Shown piece by piece: positions 1 through 7,609 of a DNA stretch of 24,245 nucleotides. How positions within the stretch are numbered: the first letter of the stretch is position 1; each line of letters begins with the position of its first letter. The stretch is taken from the NCBI GenBank assembly GCA_900542115.1, contig UQMC01000013.1, positions 1 through 24,245 on the forward strand, written 5' to 3'. Both the position numbers and the translations under genes were made by a program. Origin of the DNA: an uncultured Oscillibacter sp. (lineage in GTDB: Bacteria > Bacillota > Clostridia > Oscillospirales > Oscillospiraceae). Under the pieces are notes generated by a model. It saw only the letters and a list, made by a program, of their open reading frames with translations. It did not search any database and was not told the DNA's origin.

Positions 1-50
1 CATACGAGATGTAGCCGTGACTGGAGTTCAGACGTGTGCTCTTCCGATCT
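1..50 (+). other. Illumina P7 / TruSeq index adapter (sequencing artefact)
   Basis: Positions 1-10 (CATACGAGAT) match the end of the Illumina P7 flow-cell sequence. Positions 11-16 (GTAGCC) are in the index slot and are the reverse complement of TruSeq index 11 (GGCTAC). Positions 17-50 match the 34-nt TruSeq read-2 primer region ending in CTTCCGATCT. This is recalled from the published adapter sequences, not computed. Genomic sequence starts at about 51. The adapter happens to be open in the frame of the first gene and supplies a false GTG start, so a naive translation begins MTGVQTCALPI, which is an artefact peptide. Confidence 0.97.
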
Positions 51-805
51 CTGGCAAGGGCACGGCTCTGCCCGCTCCGACAGATACCGTAAACATTGAT
101 ACAGAGGGTACTGTCCCGGACGCGCCGGAGGAACAGTCCCCGGACATGGCATTGCAGCCGGAGGAGCCCCTCTGGACACCGGTGGCGGAATCCGCCCCGG
201 TCACCGACGATTACTTTGACGATGTGGCCTTTGTGGGCGATTCCCGCACCGATGGCTTCCGCTTGTACAGCGGGCTGGAGCGGGGCACGTATTTCTATGT
301 CACCGGCGAAACGGTGTCCTCCGCCGTGGAACAGCAAAACTGGAAAACGGACAGCGGCAGAAAAATTTCCCTTGCGGACGCCGTGGCCAGCTCCGGCTGC
401 GGGAAAATTTACCTGATGCTGGGCGTCAACGAGCTGGGCTGGAACGGCACGGAGATTTTCCGCAGCCGCGCTGAGACACTGGTGCAAAAGCTGCTGGCAG
501 ACGCGCCGGAATCGGAGCTGGTGATTCAATCCCTGCTGCCCGTCACCGCTTCGCAGGACGAAAAGGGCTCCTACGTCAATAACCAGCGCATTTTAGCCTA
601 CAATCAGGTCTGGATGGAGCTATCGCAGCAATACGGCTGCCCCTACCTCAATGTGGCAGAGGCCCTGACGGACGAGAACGGGTGTCTCCCGGAGGAGCTG
701 AGCTTTGACGGTGTGCACCTGAACCGGGCGGGCTGCGGACGCTGGCTGGATTATCTCAGGACCCACAGCGTACCGGACACCGCTCCGGCAGAAACGGACA
801 AATAA
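51..805 (+). CDS. SGNH/GDSL-family hydrolase, 5' truncated
   Basis: The frame is open from the adapter junction to TAA at 803-805, leaving about 250 genuine residues; the true start is missing. A Pro/Glu/Asp-rich low-complexity stretch (roughly 51-200) looks like a linker after a lost signal or membrane anchor. The catalytic part carries the SGNH blocks: FVGDSRTDG (block I, nucleophile Ser in GDS), LMLGVNELGWNG (block III position, with GVNE where GxND is common) and DGVHLN (block V, with the Asp and His of the triad). These enzymes are serine esterases or acyl-hydrolases. Many surface members act on O-acetyl groups of peptidoglycan or polysaccharide, but the substrate here cannot be read. 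It converges on cinA through a shared terminator. The family call is firm from the motifs; a surface location is inference. Confidence 0.85.
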
Positions 806-848
806 ACAGAGAAGCGGGAGGCTTGGCCTCCCGCTTCTCTGTTTATTT
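800..848. terminator. Bidirectional intrinsic terminator between the SGNH hydrolase and cinA
   Basis: A perfect inverted repeat has 23-nt arms (800-822 and 826-848) around a TTG loop. The core GAAGCGGGAGGC pairs with GCCTCCCGCTTC, and the outer arms are A/T-rich, ending in GTTTATTTT on plus and the equivalent on minus. The left arm contains the TAA stop of the hydrolase, and cinA ends at 855 just beyond the right arm. It can serve both convergent genes. Confidence 0.9.
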
Positions 849-854
849 TACGCT

Positions 855-2144
855 TTACAGCCGCTCCAAGTGCTTTCCCGGCGTGGCCGGCTCCACCGGC
901 AGACCCGCCAGATAGCGCCGCAGCAGGTCATAGGCATGGTTGCTGGCCATGTCCTGAATCCGGTCCCGGCGGCGCTTCCCCAAGTCCAGCTTCCGGCAGT
1001 AGGTGGCCTCCGGCGCGGCCAGCGCCACGAACACCAACCCCACGGGATTGCCCCGCTCATCGGCGTCCGGCCCCGCCACACCGGTGACGGACACCGCCAG
1101 TTCCGCCCCGGTAATGCGGCGGACATTTTCCGCCATGGCCCGGGCACAGGGCTCCGACACCGCGCCGTATTCCTTTAGCAGCGCCGAATCGATTCCCAGC
1201 ACGTCCGCCTTCACCTGCGTCCAATAGCTCACCACGCCGCCCCGGTACACCTCGGAGGCCCCCGGCAGCGCCGTGATGCGCTCGGCTACCCGTCCGCCGG
1301 TGCAGCTTTCCGCCGTGGCAAACGTCCAGCCCTTTTTCTTCAGTGCCGCCATGCAGGCCGTTTCCAGATTGGGAACATCCACGCCGTAAACAATGTCTCC
1401 CAGATAAGCTACCGTCTCCCGCACCACCGGTGCCAGCAGCGCCTCCGCCGCCTCGGCGTTCTCCGCCTTGGCTGTGGCCCGGAGCCGCACCTCGCTTGGG
1501 CGGGCATAGGTGGCAAGAGAGGGGTTTTCCATGCGGGCGATTTTTTCCCGCATCAGCTCCTCAATGGCGCTCTCTCCCATGCCGAAGGTCATGATATCGT
1601 GGGACAAAATGACCTCCCGGGAAAGGCTCCGCAGATAGGGCACGGCATGGTCCCGGAGCATGGTCAGCATCTCAAAGGGCGGCCCCGGCAGCATGAGCAC
1701 ATGGGTGCCCTCTGCCTCAAAGGCACAGCCGGGGGCCGTTCCCACCGGGTTGTCAAAAATGACGCAGTCCGCCGGGAATTCCGCCTGCTGGCGGTTGTTC
1801 TCCGGCATGGTCAGGTGCACGTTCCGGGCAAAATACGCCCGGATGCCCTCCAGCACATCCTCCCGCAGCACCAGCGGCTTGCCGAAGGCGGCGCAGACAG
1901 TTTGCTTTGTCAGATCGTCATAGGTGGGCCCCAGACCGCCGGTGGTAATGATGATGTCCGCCCGATTGCGGGCAATGTCCAGCGCGGCCCGGAGCCGCTC
2001 CGGGTTATCGCCCACCACCGTGTGCCAGAACACGTTCACGCCCACGGCCGACAGCGCCCGGGAAATGTCCCGGGCATTGGTGTTGGTGATGTTGCCGAGA
2101 AGCAGCTCCGTGCCAACGGCAATGATCTCAGCGGAATGTGACAT
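855..2144 (-). CDS. cinA: CinA family nicotinamide-nucleotide amidohydrolase / competence-damage inducible protein
   Basis: Full-length two-domain CinA of 429 aa, the usual size. The N-terminal molybdopterin-binding-like (COG1058) domain starts AEIIAVGTELLLGNITNTNA and contains TTGGLGPTYDDLTK and MLPGPPFEM. The C-terminal PncC domain (about residue 270 on) contains TAESCTGGRVAERI, GGVVSYW and SVTGVAGPDADE. PncC deamidates nicotinamide mononucleotide to nicotinate mononucleotide for pyridine-nucleotide salvage; the N-terminal domain is linked to ADP-ribose pyrophosphatase activity in some CinA proteins. ATG at 2144 follows GGAGGG at good spacing. It is the last gene of a thiI-GNAT-cinA operon, 14 nt after the GNAT stop. 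No recA neighbour is present, so the sequence gives no support for a competence role. Confidence 0.96.
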   Translation of the reverse strand: MSHSAEIIAVGTELLLGNITNTNARDISRALSAVGVNVFWHTVVGDNPERLRAALDIARNRADIIITTGGLGPTYDDLTKQTVCAAFGKPLVLREDVLEGIRAYFARNVHLTMPENNRQQAEFPADCVIFDNPVGTAPGCAFEAEGTHVLMLPGPPFEMLTMLRDHAVPYLRSLSREVILSHDIMTFGMGESAIEELMREKIARMENPSLATYARPSEVRLRATAKAENAEAAEALLAPVVRETVAYLGDIVYGVDVPNLETACMAALKKKGWTFATAESCTGGRVAERITALPGASEVYRGGVVSYWTQVKADVLGIDSALLKEYGAVSEPCARAMAENVRRITGAELAVSVTGVAGPDADERGNPVGLVFVALAAPEATYCRKLDLGKRRRDRIQDMASNHAYDLLRRYLAGLPVEPATPGKHLERL

Positions 2145-2158
2145 GACCCTTTCCCTCC

Positions 2159-2641
2159 TCAGCCCACAAAATGATATGCGATGCGGGGCGTTCCATTGGT
2201 TGTGATGATGGTGCCGCAGCGCAGAAAGCCGTTCTTTTCCAGCAGGTGCTGCATCACGGTGTTATGCTCATGGGTGTCCGCCCGGAGGTCCGGGCAAAGG
2301 CCCTTGCAGAAATCAAAGCACCGGCCGGTAAAGCCGGGGAGCGCACCATCGCTCCCCAGCCGGTGAATGGTGGCGTAGGGATCGTCATTGCGCCACGCAC
2401 CGTCGGTGATGACCCGATAGGTGGGGTCCTCGCCCAAAATGCAGACGAATACGCCGTGAATCACGCCGTTCTCCGTCTCCACGTAGCAGTTGCCGTTTGC
2501 AATGTCGCCGGGAATCACGCTGTCGGGATACCCCGGCTCCCACTGGTTTGCGTTGCCGTGGGCGTCCATAAACGCCTTGGCGGCGGCATAGACCGCCCGA
2601 ATGCCCTCTAAATCACCGGGCGTCGCTTTCCGAATTTCCAT
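2159..2641 (-). CDS. GNAT family N-acetyltransferase
   Basis: A 160-aa protein, the normal size for a single GNAT domain. It starts MEIRKATPGDLEGIRAVYAAAK, the typical first strand and helix of the fold. It continues through a central sheet (NGVIHGVFVCILGEDPTY) to a C-terminal NTVMQHLLEKNGFLRCGTI, the usual helix with KxGF before the last strands. These enzymes transfer acetyl from acetyl-CoA to an amine; the substrate cannot be told. The frame stays open upstream to 2716, but ATG at 2641 is preceded by GGGGAGG at about 5 nt and the upstream residues overlap thiI, so the short form is chosen. It lies 13 nt after thiI and 14 nt before cinA, as the middle gene of the operon. Confidence 0.88.
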   Translation of the reverse strand: MEIRKATPGDLEGIRAVYAAAKAFMDAHGNANQWEPGYPDSVIPGDIANGNCYVETENGVIHGVFVCILGEDPTYRVITDGAWRNDDPYATIHRLGSDGALPGFTGRCFDFCKGLCPDLRADTHEHNTVMQHLLEKNGFLRCGTIITTNGTPRIAYHFVG

Positions 2642-2654
2642 GCTGTCCTCCCCT

Positions 2655-3833
2655 TTACTGCGGCTTGACTCGCACCCAGTTTTCGCCTGCCAGCGCCTTT
2701 TCCACCAGCGCATCAACGTCCAGCACGGACTCCGCCTTCACCACGTCCTCCAGCACCGGCCGGGTGGCGGGGTGCCGGGGGGTGAACACCGTGCAGCAGT
2801 CCTCATAGGGCAGGATGGAGGTATCGTAGGTGCCGATTTCCCGGGCCATGCGGATAATCTCCACCTTGTCCGTACCGATGAGGGGCCGCAGCACGGGCAG
2901 CTTCGTCACATCCTCCGTGACGCCCAGCGCCTTGATGGTCTGGCTTGCCACCTGACCCAGAGATTCGCCGGTAACAAGGGCGGAGGCGTGGGACTTTCGG
3001 GCCACGGCCTCGGCGATTCGCATCATGAAGCGCCGCATGATCAGAGTGAAATACTCCTCCGGGCACTTGCGGCGAATCTCCTCCTGAATTTCCGTAAAAG
3101 GAATGACATGGACGATGGTGCGACCGCAGTACACCGTTAAAAGCCGCGCCAGCTCCAGCACCTTGTCCAGCGCCTGCTGGGAGGTGTACGGCGGGGAGAC
3201 GAAGTGTACCATTTCCAGCTCCACGCCCCGGCGGGCGATCATATAGGAGGAAACAGGGCTGTCCAGCCCACCGGAGAGCAGGCTCACCGCCCGGCCGCCC
3301 ATGCCGATAGGCAATCCGCCTGCGCCGGGAACAGAGGGGGCGTGAACGTAGGCGTGCTTTTCCCGAATCTCCACGTATACCGTAAGGTCGGGCGTGTGCA
3401 TCTCCGCCTTTTTATGGAAAAACTGCGCCAGCTCGCCGCCGACATACTGGGAAATTTGAATCGAATTCATGGGGAACTGCTTGTCCGCTCGTCGGCTCTC
3501 CACCTTAAACGTCTTGGCTTTTGCAAATTCATCCGCAAGATAGGTCTTGGCGGTCTCCACAATGGCGTCCATAGTTTTGTCGCAGGGCACGGCCCGGGCC
3601 ACGGTCACAATGCCGAAGATCTGCCGCGCCGCCTTATAGGCGGCCTCCATGTCGCATTCCTCCGTCTGCGGCTCCACATAGATGGTGCTCTGGCGGATAT
3701 AGACCTGAAAGCTGCCGCAGTGCTTCATGCGGCGGCGGACGTTGCTCACCAGCTTATCCTCAAAGCTGCGGCGGTTCAGCCCCTTGAGCACCACCTCGCC
3801 CAGCTTCAAAAGCAGCATTTCATTGTTGTTCAT
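2655..3833 (-). CDS. thiI: tRNA 4-thiouridine synthase ThiI
   Basis: A 392-aa protein. ThiI adenylates U8 of tRNA and replaces its oxygen with sulfur to make 4-thiouridine; in many bacteria it also feeds sulfur to the thiamin thiazole. An N-terminal ferredoxin-like/THUMP region (about 1-170; MLLLKLGEVVLKGLNRRSFE) leads into the PP-loop ATPase domain with SGGLDSP at residues 187-193. A later EDCCTVFTPRHP contains the conserved Cys region. There is no C-terminal rhodanese domain, as is usual for Gram-positive ThiI, so sulfur should come straight from a cysteine desulfurase; none is encoded next to it. ATG at 3833 follows GGAGG; the frame runs open to 4640 but that part overlaps the divergent gene and is not coding. 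It heads a three-gene operon with the GNAT and cinA genes. Confidence 0.96.
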   Translation of the reverse strand: MNNNEMLLLKLGEVVLKGLNRRSFEDKLVSNVRRRMKHCGSFQVYIRQSTIYVEPQTEECDMEAAYKAARQIFGIVTVARAVPCDKTMDAIVETAKTYLADEFAKAKTFKVESRRADKQFPMNSIQISQYVGGELAQFFHKKAEMHTPDLTVYVEIREKHAYVHAPSVPGAGGLPIGMGGRAVSLLSGGLDSPVSSYMIARRGVELEMVHFVSPPYTSQQALDKVLELARLLTVYCGRTIVHVIPFTEIQEEIRRKCPEEYFTLIMRRFMMRIAEAVARKSHASALVTGESLGQVASQTIKALGVTEDVTKLPVLRPLIGTDKVEIIRMAREIGTYDTSILPYEDCCTVFTPRHPATRPVLEDVVKAESVLDVDALVEKALAGENWVRVKPQ

Positions 3834-3871
3834 ATCGTTCCTCCGTTGAAAACGTTTAAAATTCACCTGAT

Positions 3872-3900
3872 AGGATAGCACATTTTTCGGCTGAGGAAAA
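3872..3900 (-). promoter_or_regulatory. Candidate promoter for thiI operon
   Basis: Read on the minus strand, an extended -10 TGC-TATCCT lies at 3872-3877 (hexamer), with a weak -35 (TTTTCC) 17 nt upstream at 3895-3900. The hexamer is about 40 nt before the thiI ATG. The -35 matches only about half of the consensus, so this rests mainly on the extended -10 and position. Confidence 0.4.
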
Positions 3901-3943
3901 GAGAAATTCCGGGATTTTTGCGGCGTTTTCAGAGAAATTCCGG
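3900..3943. repeat. Pair of 13-bp direct repeats in the thiI/SLH divergent promoter region
   Basis: AGAGAAATTCCGG occurs at 3900-3912 and again, identical, at 3931-3943. The 31-bp period is about three DNA turns, so both copies face the same side of the helix. The second copy ends 8 bp before the -35 of the SLH-protein promoter, and the first touches the candidate thiI -35. This is the layout of a pair of regulator sites, but no known motif is recognised. Confidence 0.6.
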
Positions 3944-3951
3944 CGGAAAAT

Positions 3952-3980
3952 TTGACGGATGGCCCCTGTTCTGGTACAAT
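3952..3980 (+). promoter_or_regulatory. SigA-type promoter for the SLH/GH18-like protein gene
   Basis: TTGACG at 3952-3957 and TACAAT at 3975-3980 are separated by exactly 17 nt, each one mismatch from consensus. The -10 is about 40 nt before the ATG at 4020, leaving a short leader with the AAGGAGG ribosome binding site. Confidence 0.82.
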
Positions 3981-4019
3981 AGGCGGTAAATTCTTCCGAA
4001 TTTGGCAAGGAGGACCACT

Positions 4020-5483
4020 ATGAAACGCAATTTGTTCCGCCGTGCGCTGGCCTGTCTGTGCCTGTGCGCGGTGCTCTCCGGCGGGCTGTGCGTCCCGGCC
4101 CGGGCCGCCGGCTTCCGGGATGTTCCCGCCGGTCACTGGGCGGCGGACGCCATCAGTCAATGCGTGACGCAGGGCTGGTTTCAGGGCAAGAGCGCCGATA
4201 CCTTCGGCGTGGGCCAACCCATGACCCGGAGCGCCTTCGCCGTGGTGCTGAGCCGGTTTTTCGGCTGGCAGAGCAGCGGCGCCTATTATCAGATTTTTTC
4301 CGATGTGCCCCAAGGGGCATGGTACGAGCCGGCCCTCCGGGCCTGCTATGAGCACGGAGCCGTGACTCGGCAGACCGGCACCTACCGTCCCGGCGACGCC
4401 GTGACCCGGGAGGAGCTGGCTGTCACGCTGATTCGGGCGCTGGGCTACGGTCCCATTGCCGGACTTGCCGGTGAGGACACACTGCCCTTCCGGGATGTGA
4501 CCACCAACCGGGGCCACATCGCCATGGCCTACGCCATGGGGCTGGTCAGCGGCACGGGCCAGAGCACCTTTGCCCCCGACCGCGCCGCTACCCGGGAGCA
4601 GGCGGCGGTGATGCTCAGCCGCCTTTATCATAAGCTTCACCCCGCCGGAAGCGGCGAGACGATTCTGCTTTTGCAGGGCAGCGAGACACTGCCGGAGACT
4701 GCGGACTGCACCACCCTTGTCCTCATGGTGGGGACCCTCACCGGCGGACAGAGTGCCCAGCTTTCCGTGACCCTTTCCGCCGCGCAGTCTGCCGCGCTGG
4801 CGCAGAAAAACGGCAAGACCGTGCTGTTGGGCGTGACCGGCCAGTCCGGCACACTATCGGCGGATACCAAATCCGTTGCGCGTCTGGCGCTGGCCGTGAC
4901 AGAGGGCGGCTATGACGGACTGTATCTGGACATTGGCCAGCCCGCCAATGACAACGGCCACGCGCTGGGGGCGCTGGTCCAGCGTCTCCGCACCGCCATG
5001 CCGGATAAGCTCCTCTATGTGGCGGCGGACGCTCCTGCCCGGGGACAGACCGTGCCGGATTACACGGCGCTGGGCAAGGCGGCGGACCGGCTGGTGCTGC
5101 GTCTGCCCGCCTATACGGATTCCGAAGCGGCGGTGCCGGTGTACGCCATGGAGCCGCCGGAGACCGTTTACTATGCTCTCAGTATCCTCACCCGACAGGT
5201 AAGCGCCGAAAAGCTCTCGCTGCGGCTGACCGTGGAGGGCCGCTGCCTTGAGGGGAACAAGTCCTACGCCCCCACCGCCGATACCCGCACCGCCGTGCTG
5301 GCACAAGGAAGTACCCACTACTCCGACCGCTACGCCTGCGCCTACACCCAGTCCGGCAAGCTGACACTCTGGTATCTCAATGGCCGCTCCCTGACGGAGC
5401 GGCAGCAGCTTCTGCGCTGCTTCGGCGCGGATTCTGTGTGCCTGAGTACCGGCAGCGGTACGCTTTCCCTCACCGCCGAATAA
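4020..5483 (+). CDS. Secreted SLH-domain protein with degenerate GH18-like (TIM-barrel) domain
   Basis: A 487-aa protein starting at ATG 4020 after AAGGAGG. A slightly longer in-frame start at 4002 overlaps that site and is rejected. A signal peptide (MKRNLFRRALACLCLCAVLS, cleavage near ARAA) leads to three SLH domains at about residues 32-83, 93-144 and 158-208. They carry SDVP/FRDV starts and TRSA, TREE and TREQ motifs; SLH domains anchor proteins to pyruvylated secondary cell-wall polymer. From about 215 on the region resembles the GH18 glycosidases found in spore cortex hydrolases and LysM/SLH surface enzymes, with GGYDGLYLDIGQP at the active-site strand. GH18 enzymes need DGxDxDxE; here residues 299-306 read DGLYLDIG, so the catalytic Glu is Gly and an Asp is Tyr. 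It is probably a non-catalytic, glycan-binding or structural wall protein. SLH call firm; GH18 relation moderate. Confidence 0.85.
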   Translation: MKRNLFRRALACLCLCAVLSGGLCVPARAAGFRDVPAGHWAADAISQCVTQGWFQGKSADTFGVGQPMTRSAFAVVLSRFFGWQSSGAYYQIFSDVPQGAWYEPALRACYEHGAVTRQTGTYRPGDAVTREELAVTLIRALGYGPIAGLAGEDTLPFRDVTTNRGHIAMAYAMGLVSGTGQSTFAPDRAATREQAAVMLSRLYHKLHPAGSGETILLLQGSETLPETADCTTLVLMVGTLTGGQSAQLSVTLSAAQSAALAQKNGKTVLLGVTGQSGTLSADTKSVARLALAVTEGGYDGLYLDIGQPANDNGHALGALVQRLRTAMPDKLLYVAADAPARGQTVPDYTALGKAADRLVLRLPAYTDSEAAVPVYAMEPPETVYYALSILTRQVSAEKLSLRLTVEGRCLEGNKSYAPTADTRTAVLAQGSTHYSDRYACAYTQSGKLTLWYLNGRSLTERQQLLRCFGADSVCLSTGSGTLSLTAE

Positions 5484-5494
5484 CTGTATTTGCA

Positions 5495-5540
5495 AAAGCC
5501 GCGCCCTCTGCTTTCACAGAGGGCGCGGCTTTATTTTTTG
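5495..5540 (+). terminator. Intrinsic terminator after the SLH/GH18-like gene
   Basis: 16-nt arms at 5495-5510 and 5517-5532 (core GCCGCGCCCTCTG with CAGAGGGCGCGGC) enclose a 6-nt loop, followed on plus by ATTTTTTG. On minus the stem is followed by only a short T-rich stretch, so it may also act weakly for the convergent VWA gene ending at 5548. Confidence 0.9.
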
Positions 5541-5547
5541 TTCGGGC

Positions 5548-6744
5548 TTATCGCTTGGCCATGAGGCGCTTCATGCCGGCTTCCAGTCCCTCGGCGGTGA
5601 GATCGAACATGGGGAACATCTTCGCCAGCTCCAGATGCGTCACCGTCCAGAAGTCCTGAAAGACCGGCATCGGCTCCGGGTTCAGCCAGATGAGATAGGG
5701 GAAGTGCTTCTTCAGCAGCGTCAGCCACTCCGCCCCTGACGGGCCGTAACGCTGGGTTTTCCAGTCATACTGCTTTTCCCGCAGCTCATAGGGGTTCATG
5801 GCGGCGTCCCCTACAATGATCACCTTGTAGCTTTCATCAAAGTTTTGCAGCAGCCATTCCGTAGGTGTCCGGCCGTCCTGCCACAGCCGGGGCCCCTCGT
5901 ACACATTGCCGAAGATACAGTTGTGGAAATAGTACGTGTGCAGCTCCTTGAAATGATTGGATTTGGTAGCCGCCTGAAAAAGCCTGCTGCAAAGACCGGC
6001 ATAATAGTCCATGGAGCCGCCAGAATCCATTAAAAGCAGCACCTTCACCATATTCTTCCGTGGATTTTGATACCGTACCCGCAGCACGCCCGCGTTTTCG
6101 CAGGTATCGTGGATGGTGGCGTCCACATCCACCTCCTGTTCGGCGCTCCGCTCCTGCGCGGAGAGCTGCCGCAGGGTGCGGAACGCCATCTGGAACTGCC
6201 GGGTATCCAGCGTGTTGTCCTTGCGGAAGTCCCGGAACTTCCGCTCCCCCGCCACCATCATGGCAGTGCGGTGGCGGCTCTGCCCGCCGATGCGGATACC
6301 GTTGGGGTGCCAGCCGCTATTACCCCATGGGGTGCGGCCCTGTGTGCCTACCCAATAATTGCCGCCGTTATGCTCCTCTGTCTGCTCTTTCAGCCGTTCC
6401 TCCAGCATTTTCAGCAGTTCTTCCAATGTTTCGTCCGGGAATCCGGCGGAACGGAGGTCCTCAATGGTGCGCTTCAAATCCTCGCTGGGATGGTTCAGCC
6501 AGTCCAGTAAGCCCTCCGGCAGCTCACCGGTATAGGGAACATCCTTGAAAAATTCCAGAAATACCTGATCGAAGCGGTCAAATTCCGCTTCGCTTTTCAC
6601 CACCACCGCCCGGCACAGGTGGTAAAACCCCGTCAGAGTAGAGTGGTGCAGTCCCTTTTCCATGCCCTCCAGCAGCGTCATCCACTCGTTGAGGGAAACA
6701 TTCAGCCCCCTTTGGCGCAACAGGTAAAAAAACGCGGCGAACAT
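5548..6744 (-). CDS. VWA-domain protein, CoxE-like partner of a MoxR ATPase
   Basis: A 398-aa protein. The N-terminal half (MFAAFFYLLRQRGLNVSLNE to about residue 190) is mainly helical and typical of CoxE/COG3825 proteins. It ends in the family-typical Gly/Asn/Trp-rich segment with GNSGWHPNGIRIGG. The C-terminal von Willebrand A domain begins near 230 with VKVLLLMDSGGSMD; DSGGSM at residues 240-245 is the MIDAS metal-binding motif (DxGxS rather than DxSxS at the second position). In CoxDE and other MoxR-VWA systems the pair acts as a chaperone that inserts metal into or remodels a client protein. No client enzyme is encoded nearby, so the target is unknown. ATG at 6744 is 3 nt after the MoxR stop, and AAGGAG lies inside the MoxR 3' end, implying translational coupling. 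Confidence 0.9.
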   Translation of the reverse strand: MFAAFFYLLRQRGLNVSLNEWMTLLEGMEKGLHHSTLTGFYHLCRAVVVKSEAEFDRFDQVFLEFFKDVPYTGELPEGLLDWLNHPSEDLKRTIEDLRSAGFPDETLEELLKMLEERLKEQTEEHNGGNYWVGTQGRTPWGNSGWHPNGIRIGGQSRHRTAMMVAGERKFRDFRKDNTLDTRQFQMAFRTLRQLSAQERSAEQEVDVDATIHDTCENAGVLRVRYQNPRKNMVKVLLLMDSGGSMDYYAGLCSRLFQAATKSNHFKELHTYYFHNCIFGNVYEGPRLWQDGRTPTEWLLQNFDESYKVIIVGDAAMNPYELREKQYDWKTQRYGPSGAEWLTLLKKHFPYLIWLNPEPMPVFQDFWTVTHLELAKMFPMFDLTAEGLEAGMKRLMAKR

Positions 6745-6747
6745 GGC

Positions 6748-7560
6748 TTATCTCCTTGCTTTCCCAAGGGTCTGCAGGTCCTTATCCTTTTTCAGCAGAA
6801 CACCGGCGAAGGGAATTTCCCTCTCAATGCGCTCCGGGGCCACGCCGCCGGCCACCAGTGCCCGGATCCAGTCCACCAGCTCAGAGGTGGAGGGCTTCTT
6901 CTCAATGCCCCGCAGCTCCCGCAGCCAGTAGAATGCCGCCAGCGCCTGCTTTACCAGCTTCTCGTCCAGATCGCCGAAGTGCACCCGGAGAATGGCCTCC
7001 ATCTGCTCCTGGTCCGGGAACTCGATATAGTGGAACACGCACCGGCGCAAAAAGGCGTCCGGCAGCTCCTTTTCCGCGTTTGAGGTGATGATGACGATGG
7101 GCCGCTGTTTCGCCCGAATGGTCTCCTTGGTCTCCGGGATGTAGAACTCCATCCGGTCCAGTTCCCACAAAAGGTCATTGGGGAATTCCAGATCCGCCTT
7201 GTCGATTTCATCGATCAGCAGGACCACCTGCTCCTCGGCGGAAAACGCCTCGCCCAGCTTACCCAGCTTGATGTATTTTTTGATATCGTCCACGCCCTGA
7301 CCGCCGAACTGGCTGTCATAGAGCCGCTGCACCACATCGTAAACGTACAGGCCGTCCTGCGCCTTGGTGGTGGATTTCACATTCCAGATGATGAGCTTTT
7401 TCCCCAGTGCCTCCGCCACGGCCTGCGCCAGCACGGTCTTGCCCGTGCCGGGCTCGCCCTTGATGAGCAGCGGCTTTTGCAGCGCCACGGCGATGTTCAC
7501 GGTCTCCATCAGCTCCCGGGACGCCACATAATGCTCGCTGCCCCTGAATTTCGTTTCCAT
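6748..7560 (-). CDS. MoxR-family AAA+ ATPase
   Basis: A 270-aa protein. It starts METKFRGSEHYVASRELMET and has Walker A GEPGTGKT at residues 35-42, Walker B VVLLIDEID with the Asp-Glu at 117-118, and a sensor-1/arginine-finger region ITSNAEKELPDAFLRRC. It ends with a small C-terminal helical lid. MoxR ATPases couple ATP hydrolysis to remodelling or metal loading of a client, working with a VWA partner, which here is the next gene. The frame extends upstream to 7659, but ATG at 7560 is preceded by AAGGAG and the longer form would cover the promoter at 7610-7638, so the short start is chosen. The nearest relatives by gene pairing are CoxD-type proteins; no CO-dehydrogenase genes are visible. 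Confidence 0.93.
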   Translation of the reverse strand: METKFRGSEHYVASRELMETVNIAVALQKPLLIKGEPGTGKTVLAQAVAEALGKKLIIWNVKSTTKAQDGLYVYDVVQRLYDSQFGGQGVDDIKKYIKLGKLGEAFSAEEQVVLLIDEIDKADLEFPNDLLWELDRMEFYIPETKETIRAKQRPIVIITSNAEKELPDAFLRRCVFHYIEFPDQEQMEAILRVHFGDLDEKLVKQALAAFYWLRELRGIEKKPSTSELVDWIRALVAGGVAPERIEREIPFAGVLLKKDKDLQTLGKARR

Positions 7561-7582
7561 AAAAACGCTCTCCTTTGTATTT

Positions 7583-7599
7583 TGCCATGCAGCATGGCA
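7583..7599. promoter_or_regulatory. Operator-like palindrome in the moxR-vwa leader
   Basis: TGCCATGC at 7583-7590 and GCATGGCA at 7592-7599 form a perfect 8-bp-arm palindrome around a single A. It sits between the -10 box (7610-7615) and the ribosome binding site, about +3 to +20 of the expected transcript, a usual place for a repressor. As RNA its 1-nt loop would be strained, so a DNA site is more likely than an RNA hairpin. Confidence 0.5.
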
Positions 7600-7609
7600 G
7601 GTCGGCACG

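Noticed and set aside
2642..2716. 25-residue N-terminal extension of the GNAT protein
   Set aside because: It overlaps the end of thiI, is basic and atypical, and the ribosome binding site fits ATG at 2641.
3834..4640. N-terminal extension of ThiI by 269 codons
   Set aside because: It overlaps the divergent SLH gene and both promoters; ThiI homology and the GGAGG site place the start at 3833.
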